Assembly: GCF_003236395.1 (NCBI RefSeq)
Contig: NZ_POUD01000019.1
Location: 1 to 62,849, forward strand
Length of the DNA: 62,849 bases
Direction of reading: 5' to 3'
Source of the DNA: Nonomuraea aridisoli
GTDB lineage: Bacteria > Actinomycetota > Actinomycetes > Streptosporangiales > Streptosporangiaceae
The translations under genes and the position numbers were made by a program. Shown here in pieces: positions 8,911 through 18,244 of the stretch (positions are counted from its first letter, which is position 1; each line of letters begins with the position of its first letter). The notes under the pieces were generated by a model that saw nothing but the letters and a program-made list of their open reading frames with translations, searched no databases and was not told the DNA's origin.

Positions 8911-8927
8911 TATACCCCGGGGGGTAT
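8911..8927. promoter_or_regulatory. CsoR/CstR-type operator upstream of persulfide dioxygenase
   Basis: TATACCCCGGGGGGTAT is a palindrome matching the copies at 6890 and 9250. It lies 18 bases before the ATG of the dioxygenase gene, so repressor bound here would block its promoter. Confidence 0.85.
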
Positions 8928-8937
8928 CTTCAGGTCA

Positions 8938-8968
8938 AAAAAGACGGCCGCGGAGTCCACGGCCGCGG
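8938..8968 (-). terminator. intrinsic terminator after cstR-type gene
   Basis: Read on the minus strand, CGGCCGTGG, loop ACT and CCGCGGCCG form a stem of nine pairs followed by TCTTTTTT. It lies a few bases after the repressor stop codon. It should separate the repressor transcript from the dioxygenase gene, which then needs the promoter and operator at 8911-8927. Confidence 0.7.
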
Positions 8969-8971
8969 GTG

Positions 8972-9617
<646 letters not shown>

Positions 9618-9657
9618 CGGCACGTTGCCCGCCGATGAGGGCGAGAATGAATCGTTG

Positions 9658-10908
9658 TTACAGCGCCTGTTTCCAGGCGGGCAGTTCCTCGACGTCGCGG
9701 ATGCCGCGCAGGGCGGCGCGAAGGGGCAGCGGGGAGAGCAGGACGATCACGGCGGCCGCCCACAGCGTGGCGCGCGGTCCGGCCGTCTCCCCTAGGACTC
9801 CGCCGAGGACGGCTCCGACGGGGAAGAGGCCCATCATGAAGAAGCGCATGGTGGCGTTGACCCTGTTCAGCAGGTGCCCGGGGCACAGGCGCTGGCGCAG
9901 GGTGACGTTGGTGACCGCGTAGACGATCTGGCCGAGCTCACCGGCCGCGGCGCCGATCAGGAACACGATGATCCCCCACCCGGGCTGCGCCAGCGGTCCG
10001 AGCAGCGCGACGGGGCCGGTGACGGCCAGCGAGAGCCAGCTGATCCGTGCCGAGCCGAAGCGCCGGGCGAGGCGGGGCGTGAGGGCCGCGCCGATCATGA
10101 CGGCGGCCGAGCCCGCGGCGAGCACGGCCCCGATCGCCGCGGGCGGCAGGCCGAGCGTGCGCACCATGAAGACGAAGCCGGCCGCCGAGGCGACGCCGAA
10201 GGAGAAGTTGCCGGCGGCGCTGGTCAGCAGGGTCGCGCGCAGCAGCCGGGTCCGCAGGACGAAGGCCAGGCCGCGGCGGATCTCCGTGCCGAGCCGTTCC
10301 CCCTGCGGCCGGGGAGGGACGGCCGGTTCGCGGGTTCTGATGGCCAGGAGTGACGCCGCCGACACGACGAACGCGGCGACCTGGATCAGCACCACGTTCG
10401 CGGCGCCGGCGAGGGTGACCGCCCAGCCGCCGATCCCCGGGCCGGCCAGCTGACCGCCGGCCCGGATGGTCTCCATGGCCGCGTTGCCGGCGAGCAGGCC
10501 GCCCTTGCCGACGACGGCGGGCAGGTAGCTCTGGTAGCCGACGTCGAAGAAGACGCGGGCGGCGCCGGTCAGCAGCGAGACGAGCACGAGGTGGGTGAGG
10601 GACGGCGCGCCGAGCAGGGCCGCCACGGGGATCGTGGCCAGGAGCGCCGCGCGTACGAGGTCGGCGGCGACGAGGACCGGGCGGCGGCGGCACCGGTCGA
10701 GCCAGGCGCCGGCGGGCAGGCCGATCAGCGCGAACGCGACCGTCCCCGACGCGGTGACGAGGCCGAGCTGCAGCGGGGAGGCATGCAGGGTCACGACGGC
10801 GAGCAGCGGGATGGCGACCGTGCTCACCTGCGCGCCGAGCTGGCTGGTGGTCTGGCCGAGAAGGAGCAGGCGGAAATCGCGCTGCCGGAACGTGGGGTCG
10901 CCGGGCAT
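9658..10908 (-). CDS. MFS transporter (enterobactin-exporter-like)
   Basis: A 416-residue integral membrane efflux protein of the major facilitator superfamily (MFS_3/TetA-like group). It starts PTFRQRDFRLLLLGQTTSQL, a typical N-terminus for this group, has the loop 2-3 motif GAWLDRCRRRPVLV (about residue 67) and about 12 hydrophobic segments. The ATG at 10908 has a TGGAGG ribosome site 6 bases upstream, better than an in-frame GTG 12 codons earlier. It stands alone, with the FtsX remnant downstream. The exported compound is not predictable. Confidence 0.88.
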   Translation of the reverse strand: MPGDPTFRQRDFRLLLLGQTTSQLGAQVSTVAIPLLAVVTLHASPLQLGLVTASGTVAFALIGLPAGAWLDRCRRRPVLVAADLVRAALLATIPVAALLGAPSLTHLVLVSLLTGAARVFFDVGYQSYLPAVVGKGGLLAGNAAMETIRAGGQLAGPGIGGWAVTLAGAANVVLIQVAAFVVSAASLLAIRTREPAVPPRPQGERLGTEIRRGLAFVLRTRLLRATLLTSAAGNFSFGVASAAGFVFMVRTLGLPPAAIGAVLAAGSAAVMIGAALTPRLARRFGSARISWLSLAVTGPVALLGPLAQPGWGIIVFLIGAAAGELGQIVYAVTNVTLRQRLCPGHLLNRVNATMRFFMMGLFPVGAVLGGVLGETAGPRATLWAAAVIVLLSPLPLRAALRGIRDVEELPAWKQAL

Positions 10909-11443
10909 CGGTCCTCCAGAGAGCCGGTGGGGATGGACCCCCACCCGCGGCTCCGAAGGCGTCGCCAGGGGTGGGGGACGTTACCGGTCCCTGCGGGGCG
11001 GCGTCAAATCGAGGTGCAGTCACCGCCTGGAGATCACGTTCAAGCTGCTAGGAAGATCGCGAAATTCGCCACACCCATTCCGGCATTCAAGGATCGTGCC
11101 TGTTTGACACAGGGAACGAATCTGGAGTGACCTTGTCCCAATCCTCCCATCGGTACCAGCGACCGCCCCAGAACCCTGGCCGCCCCTGGAGAACGATCAT
11201 TCGGGCGTCGCGGTGGCTCGTATCTCATGAGGAAACGCGCAGGTCAGGACGGTCACCAGCGCGTGGTGCGGCGCTCCCGGCGAGGGGCTGTGCGCGCATT
11301 CGGGTAACAAACATTTCCTGAAATAACCGGTCTATCGTATTGTCATTGACTGGAATTGTTGGAACATATGGTCAGAGTCATCGAGTGAGGTCCATAGATC
11401 GCTTCCAGGAGAAGACGGCGGCGAGGGGAAAGGGGCGACGCTC
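10909..11443. other. 535-base intergenic region, no gene recognised
   Basis: No convincing coding frame, RNA gene or repeat was seen. The right third (about 11300-11400) is AT-rich. It contains TTGTCA (11340-11345) and, 18 bases later, ACATAT, a possible promoter for the methyltransferase gene. The left part has a GGGGATGGACCCCCACCC stretch just upstream of the MFS gene. Confidence 0.4.
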
Positions 11444-12277
11444 ATGCACCAACGTGCTGTCCGAAACTTGGCCAAGCTCGATACGACGCAAGCCAGAATC
11501 ACGCGGATTTTCGACGCGGCGGCCGGCGGGAAGAACAACTTCCTGGCGGACAGGGACACGGTGCGCCATTTCGACCAGGCGACCCCGGCCCTCACGAACG
11601 CGGCCCGCGCCGTGCTGGAGTTCCTGACCCGGATGATCCGCCACCTGGCCGCGGACGAGGGCGTCGACCAGTTCATGATCGTGGGCAGCGGCATCCCCGG
11701 CCTGCCGGACGGGCTCCTGCTGCACGACGTCGCGCGCCGCGCCGCCGCCGCCCGTGACCTGCGGGTGGTGTACGTGGAGAACAACCCGATGGTCGTGACC
11801 ATGGCGCAGGCCACCGTGGAGCCCTTCACCGACCTGGTCCGCGTGGTCGACGGTGACGTGCGGGAGATCGACGAGATGCTCCACGACCACGTCGTGCAGA
11901 CGTACCTCGACTGGGACCGGCCGGTGGCGATCCTGCTGTTGTCCGCGTACTGCCTCGACGAGGACGAGTACGCCCACTACGTCGTCAAGCGGCTGCGGCA
12001 CACGGCGGCGCCCGGCAGCTTCCTCGGCCTGCTGCACACGACCTTCGACGGCGTGCCGGCCGAGCTCCTGCCGGCGATCCGCGACCTGCTCGCGATGACG
12101 CTGCCCCGCCTCGCCATCCGCTCGCGCGAGGAGGTCGAATCGCTGCTGGAGGGCCTCGACCTGGTGGAGCCCGGCCTGGTCTGGGTGCCGCGGTGGCGCC
12201 CTGACGGCTCCACCGTCGCCTGCGCCGCCGAACCGGCCGCCTCCGGCAACTACGGCGCCCTGGCCCGCATCCCCTGA
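11444..12277 (+). CDS. S-adenosyl methyltransferase, DUF574/Methyltransf_19
   Basis: A 277-residue member of the actinomycete-specific DUF574 family. Recognisable features are the N-terminal ARITRIFDAAAGGKNNFLAD (family signature R-x-Y/F-D-x-x-x-G-G-K-x-N-F), the SAM-binding strand QFMIVGSGIPGLPDG (about 84) and VVYVENNPMVV (about 110), whose acidic end would bind the ribose. The signature differs slightly from most members, which have DYYLGGKDN and DIGTGLPT here. Function in vivo is unknown; many genomes carry dozens of copies, often near regulators like the ATPase gene downstream. A short purine-rich GGGAAAGGGG ribosome site precedes the ATG. Confidence 0.87.
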   Translation: MHQRAVRNLAKLDTTQARITRIFDAAAGGKNNFLADRDTVRHFDQATPALTNAARAVLEFLTRMIRHLAADEGVDQFMIVGSGIPGLPDGLLLHDVARRAAAARDLRVVYVENNPMVVTMAQATVEPFTDLVRVVDGDVREIDEMLHDHVVQTYLDWDRPVAILLLSAYCLDEDEYAHYVVKRLRHTAAPGSFLGLLHTTFDGVPAELLPAIRDLLAMTLPRLAIRSREEVESLLEGLDLVEPGLVWVPRWRPDGSTVACAAEPAASGNYGALARIP

Positions 12278-12371
12278 CTCGTACGCGCAACAATTGTGTC
12301 CGCGGCGGATTCCCAAGAGTGAACATCAGCGTTTATCGTGGTATTGGGAGCGCTCCCAACCGAGAGATGTG

Positions 12372-12788
12372 ATGCTGATGGCCCTTCCCCCCGGGCCCCT
12401 GTCCGCCCCTCCGATCCACACGGTGGAGTGCCTGCTCCCGTCCGTCCCGGCCGCTGTCGGTGAGGCGCGCTCCCTGATCCGTGCGGAGCTCGTTCGCTGG
12501 GGACGCGGGCACGAGGCCGACGACTGCCTGGTCATCGTCAGCGAGCTGGCCACCAACGCCGTGCGGTACGGCGGTTCGGCGTACGCGCTGCGCCTGGAGG
12601 ACCGCGGCGACCGCCTCTACGGCGAGGTCTTCGATCCGGGCGAGGGCGAGCCGCGGCCGCGCTCCCCCGACGTCGAGTCGCTTTCCGGGCGCGGCCTGCA
12701 GATCGTCGCCGCGCTCGCCGACGAGTGGGGTGTCACGGCGGCCAGGGGCGGCAAGGCGGTCTGGTTCTTCGTCGGCCGCACGGCGTAG
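12372..12788 (+). CDS. RsbW-like ATP-binding anti-sigma/serine kinase domain protein
   Basis: A stand-alone GHKL ATPase domain of about 138 residues (HATPase_c_2). The N box is VSELATNAVRYGG, the G1 box FDPGEGEPRPRSP and the G2 box GRGLQIVAALADEWGV. Such proteins are abundant in actinomycetes, where they act as anti-sigma factors or phosphorylate anti-sigma antagonists. A start at the ATG cluster 12372/12378 follows a GAGAGATGTG ribosome site; an earlier in-frame start exists but is not needed for the fold. No anti-sigma antagonist or sigma factor gene is adjacent. Confidence 0.87.
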   Translation: MLMALPPGPLSAPPIHTVECLLPSVPAAVGEARSLIRAELVRWGRGHEADDCLVIVSELATNAVRYGGSAYALRLEDRGDRLYGEVFDPGEGEPRPRSPDVESLSGRGLQIVAALADEWGVTAARGGKAVWFFVGRTA

Positions 12789-12907
12789 ATCGGTATTTGT
12801 CACTTCTTGGTGATGGTCACGGACTTCCGGGTACTGGGTCACCTCGGCCGCCCGTTCCGTGACGAACGGCCGGCGGGAAACGACGCTCACGCCGGTGGAG
12901 GACGGTT

Positions 12908-13939
12908 TTGCCGATCACGGGTCAGACGTGGCCGTTGGGCTTGGCCATCGCGGTCTTCGTGCTCGCTGCGGTGGTCACCATGGTGTGCACCGTGCGGCTG
13001 GTCGGTCTCGGGGACGCGCTGGCGGACCGTACGGGCTGGGGTGAGGCGCTGTTCGGCGCGGTGTTCTTCGGCGCCGCCACCTCGCTGTCGGGGATAGCCA
13101 TGACGGCGGTGAGCGCGGCCGACGGGCAGGCGCAGCTCGCCTACAGCAACGCGGTCGGCGGGATCGCGGCCCAGACCGTGGCGATCGTGGCGGCGGACGT
13201 CGCCTACCGGCGCGCCAACCTCGAGCACGCCGCCGCCTCGGCGCAGAACCTGCTGTTCGGCTGGCTGCTGATCGTGCTGCTCAGCGTCGCGCTGCTGGCG
13301 TCGTTCAGCCCGGAGGTCACCGTGCTCGGCGTGCATCCGGCGTCGGTGATCATGGTCGCCGGGTACGCGGGCGGGCTGAAGATCATCCACGGCCGGCCGG
13401 AGATGTGGCGGGCCGTGACCACGCGCGAGATCAGGCCGGACAGGCCCTCCGACCACGGCGCGCTCGGCCGGCGCCGCGTCTGGCTGGTGTGGGCGGAGTT
13501 CGCGGCGGTGGCGCTGCTGGTCGTGGCGAGCGGCTGGGCGGTGGCCGAGGCGGCGCAGGACCTGGTGGTGCTGACCGGGCTGAGCGCCGGCGTGGTGGGC
13601 GCGATCTTCATGGGCGTGGTGAACGCGCTGCCCGAGTCGATCACCGCGGTGGCCGCCGTACGCAGGGGCGCCATGACGCTGGCCATCGCGGCGGTCATCG
13701 GGGGCAACAGCCTCGACGCGCTGAACCTGGTCGTGGGCGACATCGCCTTCCGCGGCGGATCCCTGTTCCACGCGGCGCAGCCCGATCAGCTCTTCCTCAC
13801 CACGGCCGCGCTGCTCATGACCGCCGTGCTCCTGGGCGGCATGCTCGTCCGGCAGCGGCGCGAATGGGCGCGGGTGGGGTTCGAGGGCGTGCTGCTGCTC
13901 GTCATCTACGTCTCCACGGTGGTCATCCTGGCGTTCTGA
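12908..13939 (+). CDS. CaCA-family sodium/calcium antiporter-like membrane protein
   Basis: A 343-residue membrane protein with two internally repeated halves of about five helices each. The alpha-repeats, which bind the cation in this family, are GAATSLSGIAMTAVSAADGQ (about 58-77) and GVVNALPESITAVAAVRRGA (about 236-255) followed by VIGGNSLDALN. The classic GxSxPE motif is present only in the second repeat, in altered form (NALPESI), so ion selectivity may differ. A TTG start is supported by GGAGGA seven bases upstream. It stands alone in its orientation between the ATPase gene and the lyase gene. Confidence 0.82.
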   Translation: MPITGQTWPLGLAIAVFVLAAVVTMVCTVRLVGLGDALADRTGWGEALFGAVFFGAATSLSGIAMTAVSAADGQAQLAYSNAVGGIAAQTVAIVAADVAYRRANLEHAAASAQNLLFGWLLIVLLSVALLASFSPEVTVLGVHPASVIMVAGYAGGLKIIHGRPEMWRAVTTREIRPDRPSDHGALGRRRVWLVWAEFAAVALLVVASGWAVAEAAQDLVVLTGLSAGVVGAIFMGVVNALPESITAVAAVRRGAMTLAIAAVIGGNSLDALNLVVGDIAFRGGSLFHAAQPDQLFLTTAALLMTAVLLGGMLVRQRREWARVGFEGVLLLVIYVSTVVILAF

Positions 13940-14023
13940 GCGTTTACCTCTCCGAACCACCCTGCTGACCTGCGCCGGGGTATGACGAGGCCGCACGTCG
14001 TCGACGATCTCCAAGGTGACCGC

Positions 14024-15847
14024 ATGAGTGTGTACAGAGGGCTGATCGGCTGCGCTCTGCTGATGGCCGGCGGAACCTCTCCCGCCCTCGCCGCCCCGGC
14101 CGGCGCGGCGGCGCGGCCGGTCTCGATCGCCGACTGCCGGGACCTGCGCGTCGACCCGCCGCGGCTCCCCGACGGCCCGGTGGTCTCGCTGCGCCTCGAC
14201 GGCGGGAGCCTCACGGTCGAGGACGCCTTCGCGGTGCTGACCGCGCCGCGCCTGCGCGTGCGGCTCGACCCGCAGGCCGTACGGACGATGCGCCGCTATC
14301 GCGAGGACGCGGTGGCGCTGGTGACGCGGCAGGACCCGCCGCCGCCCCGCGTGTACGGGTGGAACCAGGCCCTCGGCCCGCTCAAGGACAGGCCGATCAG
14401 CGTCGAGGAGTCCGCGGAGTTCCAGCGGCGGATCCTCGCCTCTCACGGGGTGGCGACGGAGCCGGTGCTCGACGGGGCGATCACCCGGCTGGCCCTGGTG
14501 ATCCGTGCCAACCAGATGGCGCGCGGCCACATGGGCGTCCGGCCCGAACTGCCCGCGAAACTCCTCGAGCTGGTGAACAAGGGCGTCACCCCCGTGCTGC
14601 CGCAGGTCGGCTCACTGGGCTCCGGAGACCTGCAGCCGATGGCGGTGGCCGGGCTGGTGGCCACCGGAGGCGCCGGGGCGTGCGCGAGCCTGCGGCGGCC
14701 TGGGCAGGCCACCAAGGTCGCCTCCGCCGCGGAGATTCTCCGCGAGGCGGGGATCGCGCCGCTGGAGCTGGAGATGGGCGAGGCGCTGCCGATCGTGAGC
14801 GGCAGCACGGTCGTCGCCGCCGGGCACGTGGCGGCGCTGCGCCGGGCCGAGGCGCAGGCCGACCACGCCGAGGGCGCGTTCGCCCTGTTCATGGAGGCCA
14901 CCAGGGCCGAGGCCGGCTCGCTGGACCCGCGTACCCACGCCGAACGCGCGATCCCCGAGGAGGAGCAGGTCGCCGCGCGGCTGCGGGCCCTGGTGCGGGG
15001 CAGCGAGTTCATGACCGACCGCACCCGCGTCCGGTTCAACCCCGACGACACCGACCGGATCCAGGACGCGGTGTCGGTACGCGCGGCGCCGCACATCCTG
15101 GCCTCGCTCCGGCAGAACCTCGCCCACTCCCGGCGGGTCCTCCGCCAGGAGCTGAACGCCTCCACCTCCAACCCGCTGCTCTTCCGGGACGGCGACGGCC
15201 AGGTGGAGTTCGTGATGGGCGGCAACTGGGACGGGGCCGTCATGGGCCACAGCCTCGACGCGCTCAACGCCGGGCTCGCCGACGTGGGCGTGCTGTCGCA
15301 GGAGCTGTCGGCCCGGCTGCTGTCCAGCAGGTGGAATCACGGCCTGCCGGCCAACCTGGCCGGTGGGCCGGTGGGGCTCAACTCCGGCATGGTGCAACTC
15401 CAGACCGTCGCCACGGCGCTGATCCCGGAGATGCAGGTACGGACGTTCCCGTCGGGGACCTTGTCGCGGCCCGCCAAGGACGGCCAGGAGGACCACAACA
15501 GCATGGCGATGGCGTCCCTGCGCAACCTGCTGGCGAACCAGGACCGGCTCGACACCGTCCTGGCCGTGCAGTACCTGATGAGCGCCCAGGGCGTCGACCT
15601 GGTCGTCCGCGGCATCGACGACGGCGCTCCGCCACCCCGCCTCGGAACCGGCACCGCCCGCATCCACTCCGTCATCCGCTCCAGGATCACGGAGCTGGAG
15701 AACGACAGAAACCTCACCGGCGACCTGCACGAGATGATCGCCCTCGTCAACGACCGTCCCGGCAACCGCCTCCTGCAAGCCGTCCGCCACACCCCCACAG
15801 CACCCGACCAGCCACTCCCAGACCCTGTAACAATCCCAGCCCTCTGA
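14024..15847 (+). CDS. aromatic amino acid lyase (HAL/PAL family) homologue with signal peptide
   Basis: A 607-residue member of the histidine/phenylalanine ammonia-lyase fold, which normally forms an MIO electrophile from Ala-Ser-Gly. Family blocks are present: RANQMARGHMGVRP, GSLGSGDLQPMAV, RQELNASTSNPLLF, LNSGMVQLQTVATALIPE and QEDHNSM. Several key sites differ: the MIO triplet is G199-S200-G201, with one residue fewer before it; YGWNQALG replaces YGxNTGFG; and V350 replaces the tyrosine of the QDxYSxR motif. The protein begins with an export signal (YRGLIGCALLMAGGTSPALA). MIO enzymes are normally cytosolic, so this may be an exported protein with altered or no lyase activity. The ATG at 14024 follows AAGGTG; an upstream start would bury the signal peptide. 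Confidence 0.82.
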   Translation: MSVYRGLIGCALLMAGGTSPALAAPAGAAARPVSIADCRDLRVDPPRLPDGPVVSLRLDGGSLTVEDAFAVLTAPRLRVRLDPQAVRTMRRYREDAVALVTRQDPPPPRVYGWNQALGPLKDRPISVEESAEFQRRILASHGVATEPVLDGAITRLALVIRANQMARGHMGVRPELPAKLLELVNKGVTPVLPQVGSLGSGDLQPMAVAGLVATGGAGACASLRRPGQATKVASAAEILREAGIAPLELEMGEALPIVSGSTVVAAGHVAALRRAEAQADHAEGAFALFMEATRAEAGSLDPRTHAERAIPEEEQVAARLRALVRGSEFMTDRTRVRFNPDDTDRIQDAVSVRAAPHILASLRQNLAHSRRVLRQELNASTSNPLLFRDGDGQVEFVMGGNWDGAVMGHSLDALNAGLADVGVLSQELSARLLSSRWNHGLPANLAGGPVGLNSGMVQLQTVATALIPEMQVRTFPSGTLSRPAKDGQEDHNSMAMASLRNLLANQDRLDTVLAVQYLMSAQGVDLVVRGIDDGAPPPRLGTGTARIHSVIRSRITELENDRNLTGDLHEMIALVNDRPGNRLLQAVRHTPTAPDQPLPDPVTIPAL

Positions 15848-16049
15848 CCCCCGACCGAACGAAGCGGCCCCTCGCCGGCGTCATGACCGCTCCAAACCCC
15901 GGCCGGGCCGTGGTCGAGGACGGGGTTACCGCTGCTGAGGGTGGTCACGCTGCTGGCGAGCGCGGGTCTGGGTCCGTTGTTGCCGGTTCCTTGAGTGGGT
16001 GTCAGGGCGCTCTCGGTGCCGGCGGCACCGGTGGGCGGGAAGGATGAGG

Positions 16050-16946
16050 ATGGATTCCACGCGTAACAAGCGCTGGTCGTCCCGGCGGGACGAAGCCCAC
16101 GCGATGCGGATGGCCGTCGGTGATCTCGCCCGGGCCGCGGCCGGGGAGGGCTGGTCGGAGCTTGTCGTCCGCCGTGGCCAGGTGGGTGCGTACGCGCTGA
16201 CGACCGTCACCTGCGATGGGCGGGAGATCGTTGTCGAGGGCATGGAGGAGCCGTTCCGGCGGATGCGGGAGGTGTCCTGTACGTCTGGGCACGGCACCTG
16301 GTTCACCTGCGAGCTGTGGTTCGCGCCCGGCGGCCGGGGCTACACCGGCCGGGTCGACGCCTCCGGGCCGCCGTTCGCGGAGGTGCCGCCCGTGGCGGCG
16401 CTGGCGGAGCTGACCGTGTTCCCCCGCCAGGAGGCGCCCGGCTGGCTGCTGGACGCGCTGCCGACCGCGCCGCCGCTCACGCTGCCCATGGGGGGCGACA
16501 CACACGGCCAGTGGCTCCGTGGCTCTCACAACGATCAGCCACCGCCACCTCCGCCGTCGATCAGCGGCGACCTGTCCTACGTCCCGGCCACGGCCATGAC
16601 CGCCCGCGGCTTCCAGCACAAGGAGAAGCGCCACCGGCACCTCGCCGTGCTGGTTCGGGACACCGACGCGCCCAAGGAGGCTCACTTCGCCGTCGCGTCG
16701 GCCGGCGAGGACTGCTGGATCATCCGCGACCGCATGCGCGCCACGGGCGAGGGCGTACGCTCTCTCGCCGTGGACGGCACGGTGCTGCGGCTCGAGCTGA
16801 CCGCCGAGGCGGCCGACGCGCTGGAGACGGAGACGTGTTTCGAGGTGCTCCTCGACCTGCCGGCGGAGGAGATCGAACGGCTGCGTACCGTCCTGCCCGG
16901 CATACTCCGGTCCGCCGGCGACGCACCGGAGCTGATCGGATTCTGA
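16050..16946 (+). CDS. hypothetical protein
   Basis: A 298-residue cytosolic protein with good codon bias but no family recognised. Its first half is beta-rich (LVVRRGQVGAYALTTVTCDG) and holds a proline run (QPPPPPPS, about 175) that likely links two domains. The second half (RHLAVLVRDTDAPKEAHFAV onward) looks like a separate alpha/beta domain, with an acidic end LPAEEIERLRTVLPGIL. The ATG at 16050 has AAGGATGAGG just upstream. It lies alone between the lyase gene and a strong terminator. Confidence 0.75.
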   Translation: MDSTRNKRWSSRRDEAHAMRMAVGDLARAAAGEGWSELVVRRGQVGAYALTTVTCDGREIVVEGMEEPFRRMREVSCTSGHGTWFTCELWFAPGGRGYTGRVDASGPPFAEVPPVAALAELTVFPRQEAPGWLLDALPTAPPLTLPMGGDTHGQWLRGSHNDQPPPPPPSISGDLSYVPATAMTARGFQHKEKRHRHLAVLVRDTDAPKEAHFAVASAGEDCWIIRDRMRATGEGVRSLAVDGTVLRLELTAEAADALETETCFEVLLDLPAEEIERLRTVLPGILRSAGDAPELIGF

Positions 16947-17296
16947 GCGCACCGCTGACCGAGCGTGTCCGGCCGCGATGTGGCCGTCGCGAAGCTGCAG
17001 AGCGTTGTGCCCCGGAATCCGTAGAGACCGCGGAATCCGTAAAGGCCGCGGGCATGGTTCGAAAGCGGCGGGAGCCTGGTCGCGGCCGTTGAGGTGGCAC
17101 ACCACCCATCCAGGAAGCGGGTGTCGAAGGCCCAGCAGGAGACAGCACCGCGCCGGCTCCCCTAACGCGACCGGCGAACCGAAGAGCCCCTGAACCAGGG
17201 ATCCCTGTTCAGGGGCTTCTCAGGGGAGGTGGGGCGCAGCTGAGCGTTCGGTACGTGCGTCCGCGCCTGTCGGTTATAGGCGCTGGTGACCGGCCC
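16947..17296. other. 350-base intergenic region with tandem repeat and terminator
   Basis: No gene was found. It holds an 18-base unit repeated twice in tandem with two mismatches (17013-17030 and 17031-17048, starting CGGAATCCGTA) and the strong hairpin at 17185-17217. A GGTTCGAAA near 17057 looks like a tRNA T-loop, but no T stem, acceptor stem or anticodon arm can be drawn around it. Confidence 0.5.
17185..17217. terminator. strong bidirectional-type terminator hairpin
   Basis: AGCCCCTGAACCAGGGA pairs with TCCCTGTTCAGGGGCT to give a 16-pair stem with one bulged C. It lies between two convergent genes (the unknown protein and the SDR) and probably stops transcription from both sides. The T-rich tail is weak (TCT). 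Confidence 0.7.
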
Positions 17297-18226
17297 TCAG
17301 GAGTTCGGCGAGCCGGTGACGGGCAGGTCTGCGGTGTGCCGTTGCCGCGGGGTTAGCAATTCGCCGAACCCCATGCGGTGGACGAAGTTCTCGCGCGTGC
17401 GGCGAGCGACGTCGTTGACCGCCTCGACGCCGGCCTGCGTGTAGTCGATGACGGTGCGGAAGGGCTTGCCGCCGTGCGGGAGGGCGAGGATACGGGTGAT
17501 CTCGTCGGCGACTCCGACGGGGCTCGGGTCGACTCCGGGCACGAAGAGCGCGGAGGTCGCCTCCTCGTTGCGTGCGACCAGCGGGTCGAGCTCGGCGTAG
17601 GCGGCCGAGACGGCTGCGTCGGCGGCTCGGGTGGCGTTCGGGAAATGCTGGGTGCCCTTGGTGATCGCGCCCGGCATGACGATGCAGGTCTCGATGCCGA
17701 ACGGGTTCGCCTCGTACGCCGTGGCCACCGCCAGGGTGTCGAAGGCCGCCTTGGACGCCGCGTACGGGCCGAGGAAGGGCGGCGTGGTGACGATGATGGT
17801 GCTGCCGACGTACAGCAGGGTGCCGCCGCCGCGGCCGCGCAGGTGAGGCAGGACCGCCCGGTTCACCCGGTGCGCGCCGATGACGTTGACGTCGAGGAGG
17901 TGGGCGATGTCCTCGGCGGTGAACGCCTCGGTGTATCCGACGTAGAGGTGTCCCGCGTTCTGTATCACGACGTCGAGGTCGCCGCCGTCCCGCAGGACGG
18001 TGGCGACGGCCGCGTCGGCCGATTCCTGCGAGGTGACGTCGAGCGGGACGACGCGCAGTGTCCCGCCGTGTTGTGCGGCGAAGTCGAGCAGTTCCTGGCG
18101 ATGCACGTCGTCCCGCCCGTAGGGGTCGCGCATGCTGGCCCACACGGTGTGCCCGGCGCGGGTGAGTGCCTGGGCGGTGAGGTGGCCGATGCCGGTGGCG
18201 GCGCCGGTGATGAGGACGGTGGACAT
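17297..18226 (-). CDS. SDR-family NAD(P)-dependent oxidoreductase
   Basis: A 309-residue classical-type short-chain dehydrogenase. The cofactor motif is TGAATGIG (residues about 7-14), followed by NAGHLYV (the NNAG equivalent), a catalytic serine in LYVGSTI and YAASKAAFD (YxxxK). It is longer than the usual 250 residues at the C-terminus, with an extra helical tail (GVEAVNDVARRTRENFVHRM). It is the last gene of a four-gene minus-strand unit, 18 bases after the sugar dehydrogenase gene, and has a GGAGAA ribosome site. The substrate is unknown; such SDRs reduce or oxidise alcohols and ketones. Confidence 0.9.
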   Translation of the reverse strand: MSTVLITGAATGIGHLTAQALTRAGHTVWASMRDPYGRDDVHRQELLDFAAQHGGTLRVVPLDVTSQESADAAVATVLRDGGDLDVVIQNAGHLYVGYTEAFTAEDIAHLLDVNVIGAHRVNRAVLPHLRGRGGGTLLYVGSTIIVTTPPFLGPYAASKAAFDTLAVATAYEANPFGIETCIVMPGAITKGTQHFPNATRAADAAVSAAYAELDPLVARNEEATSALFVPGVDPSPVGVADEITRILALPHGGKPFRTVIDYTQAGVEAVNDVARRTRENFVHRMGFGELLTPRQRHTADLPVTGSPNS

Positions 18227-18244
18227 GGCGGTTCTCCGTTCGGG

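Noticed and set aside
17050..17075. tRNA-like GGTTCGAAA
   Set aside because: No acceptor stem, T stem or anticodon arm can be paired around it.
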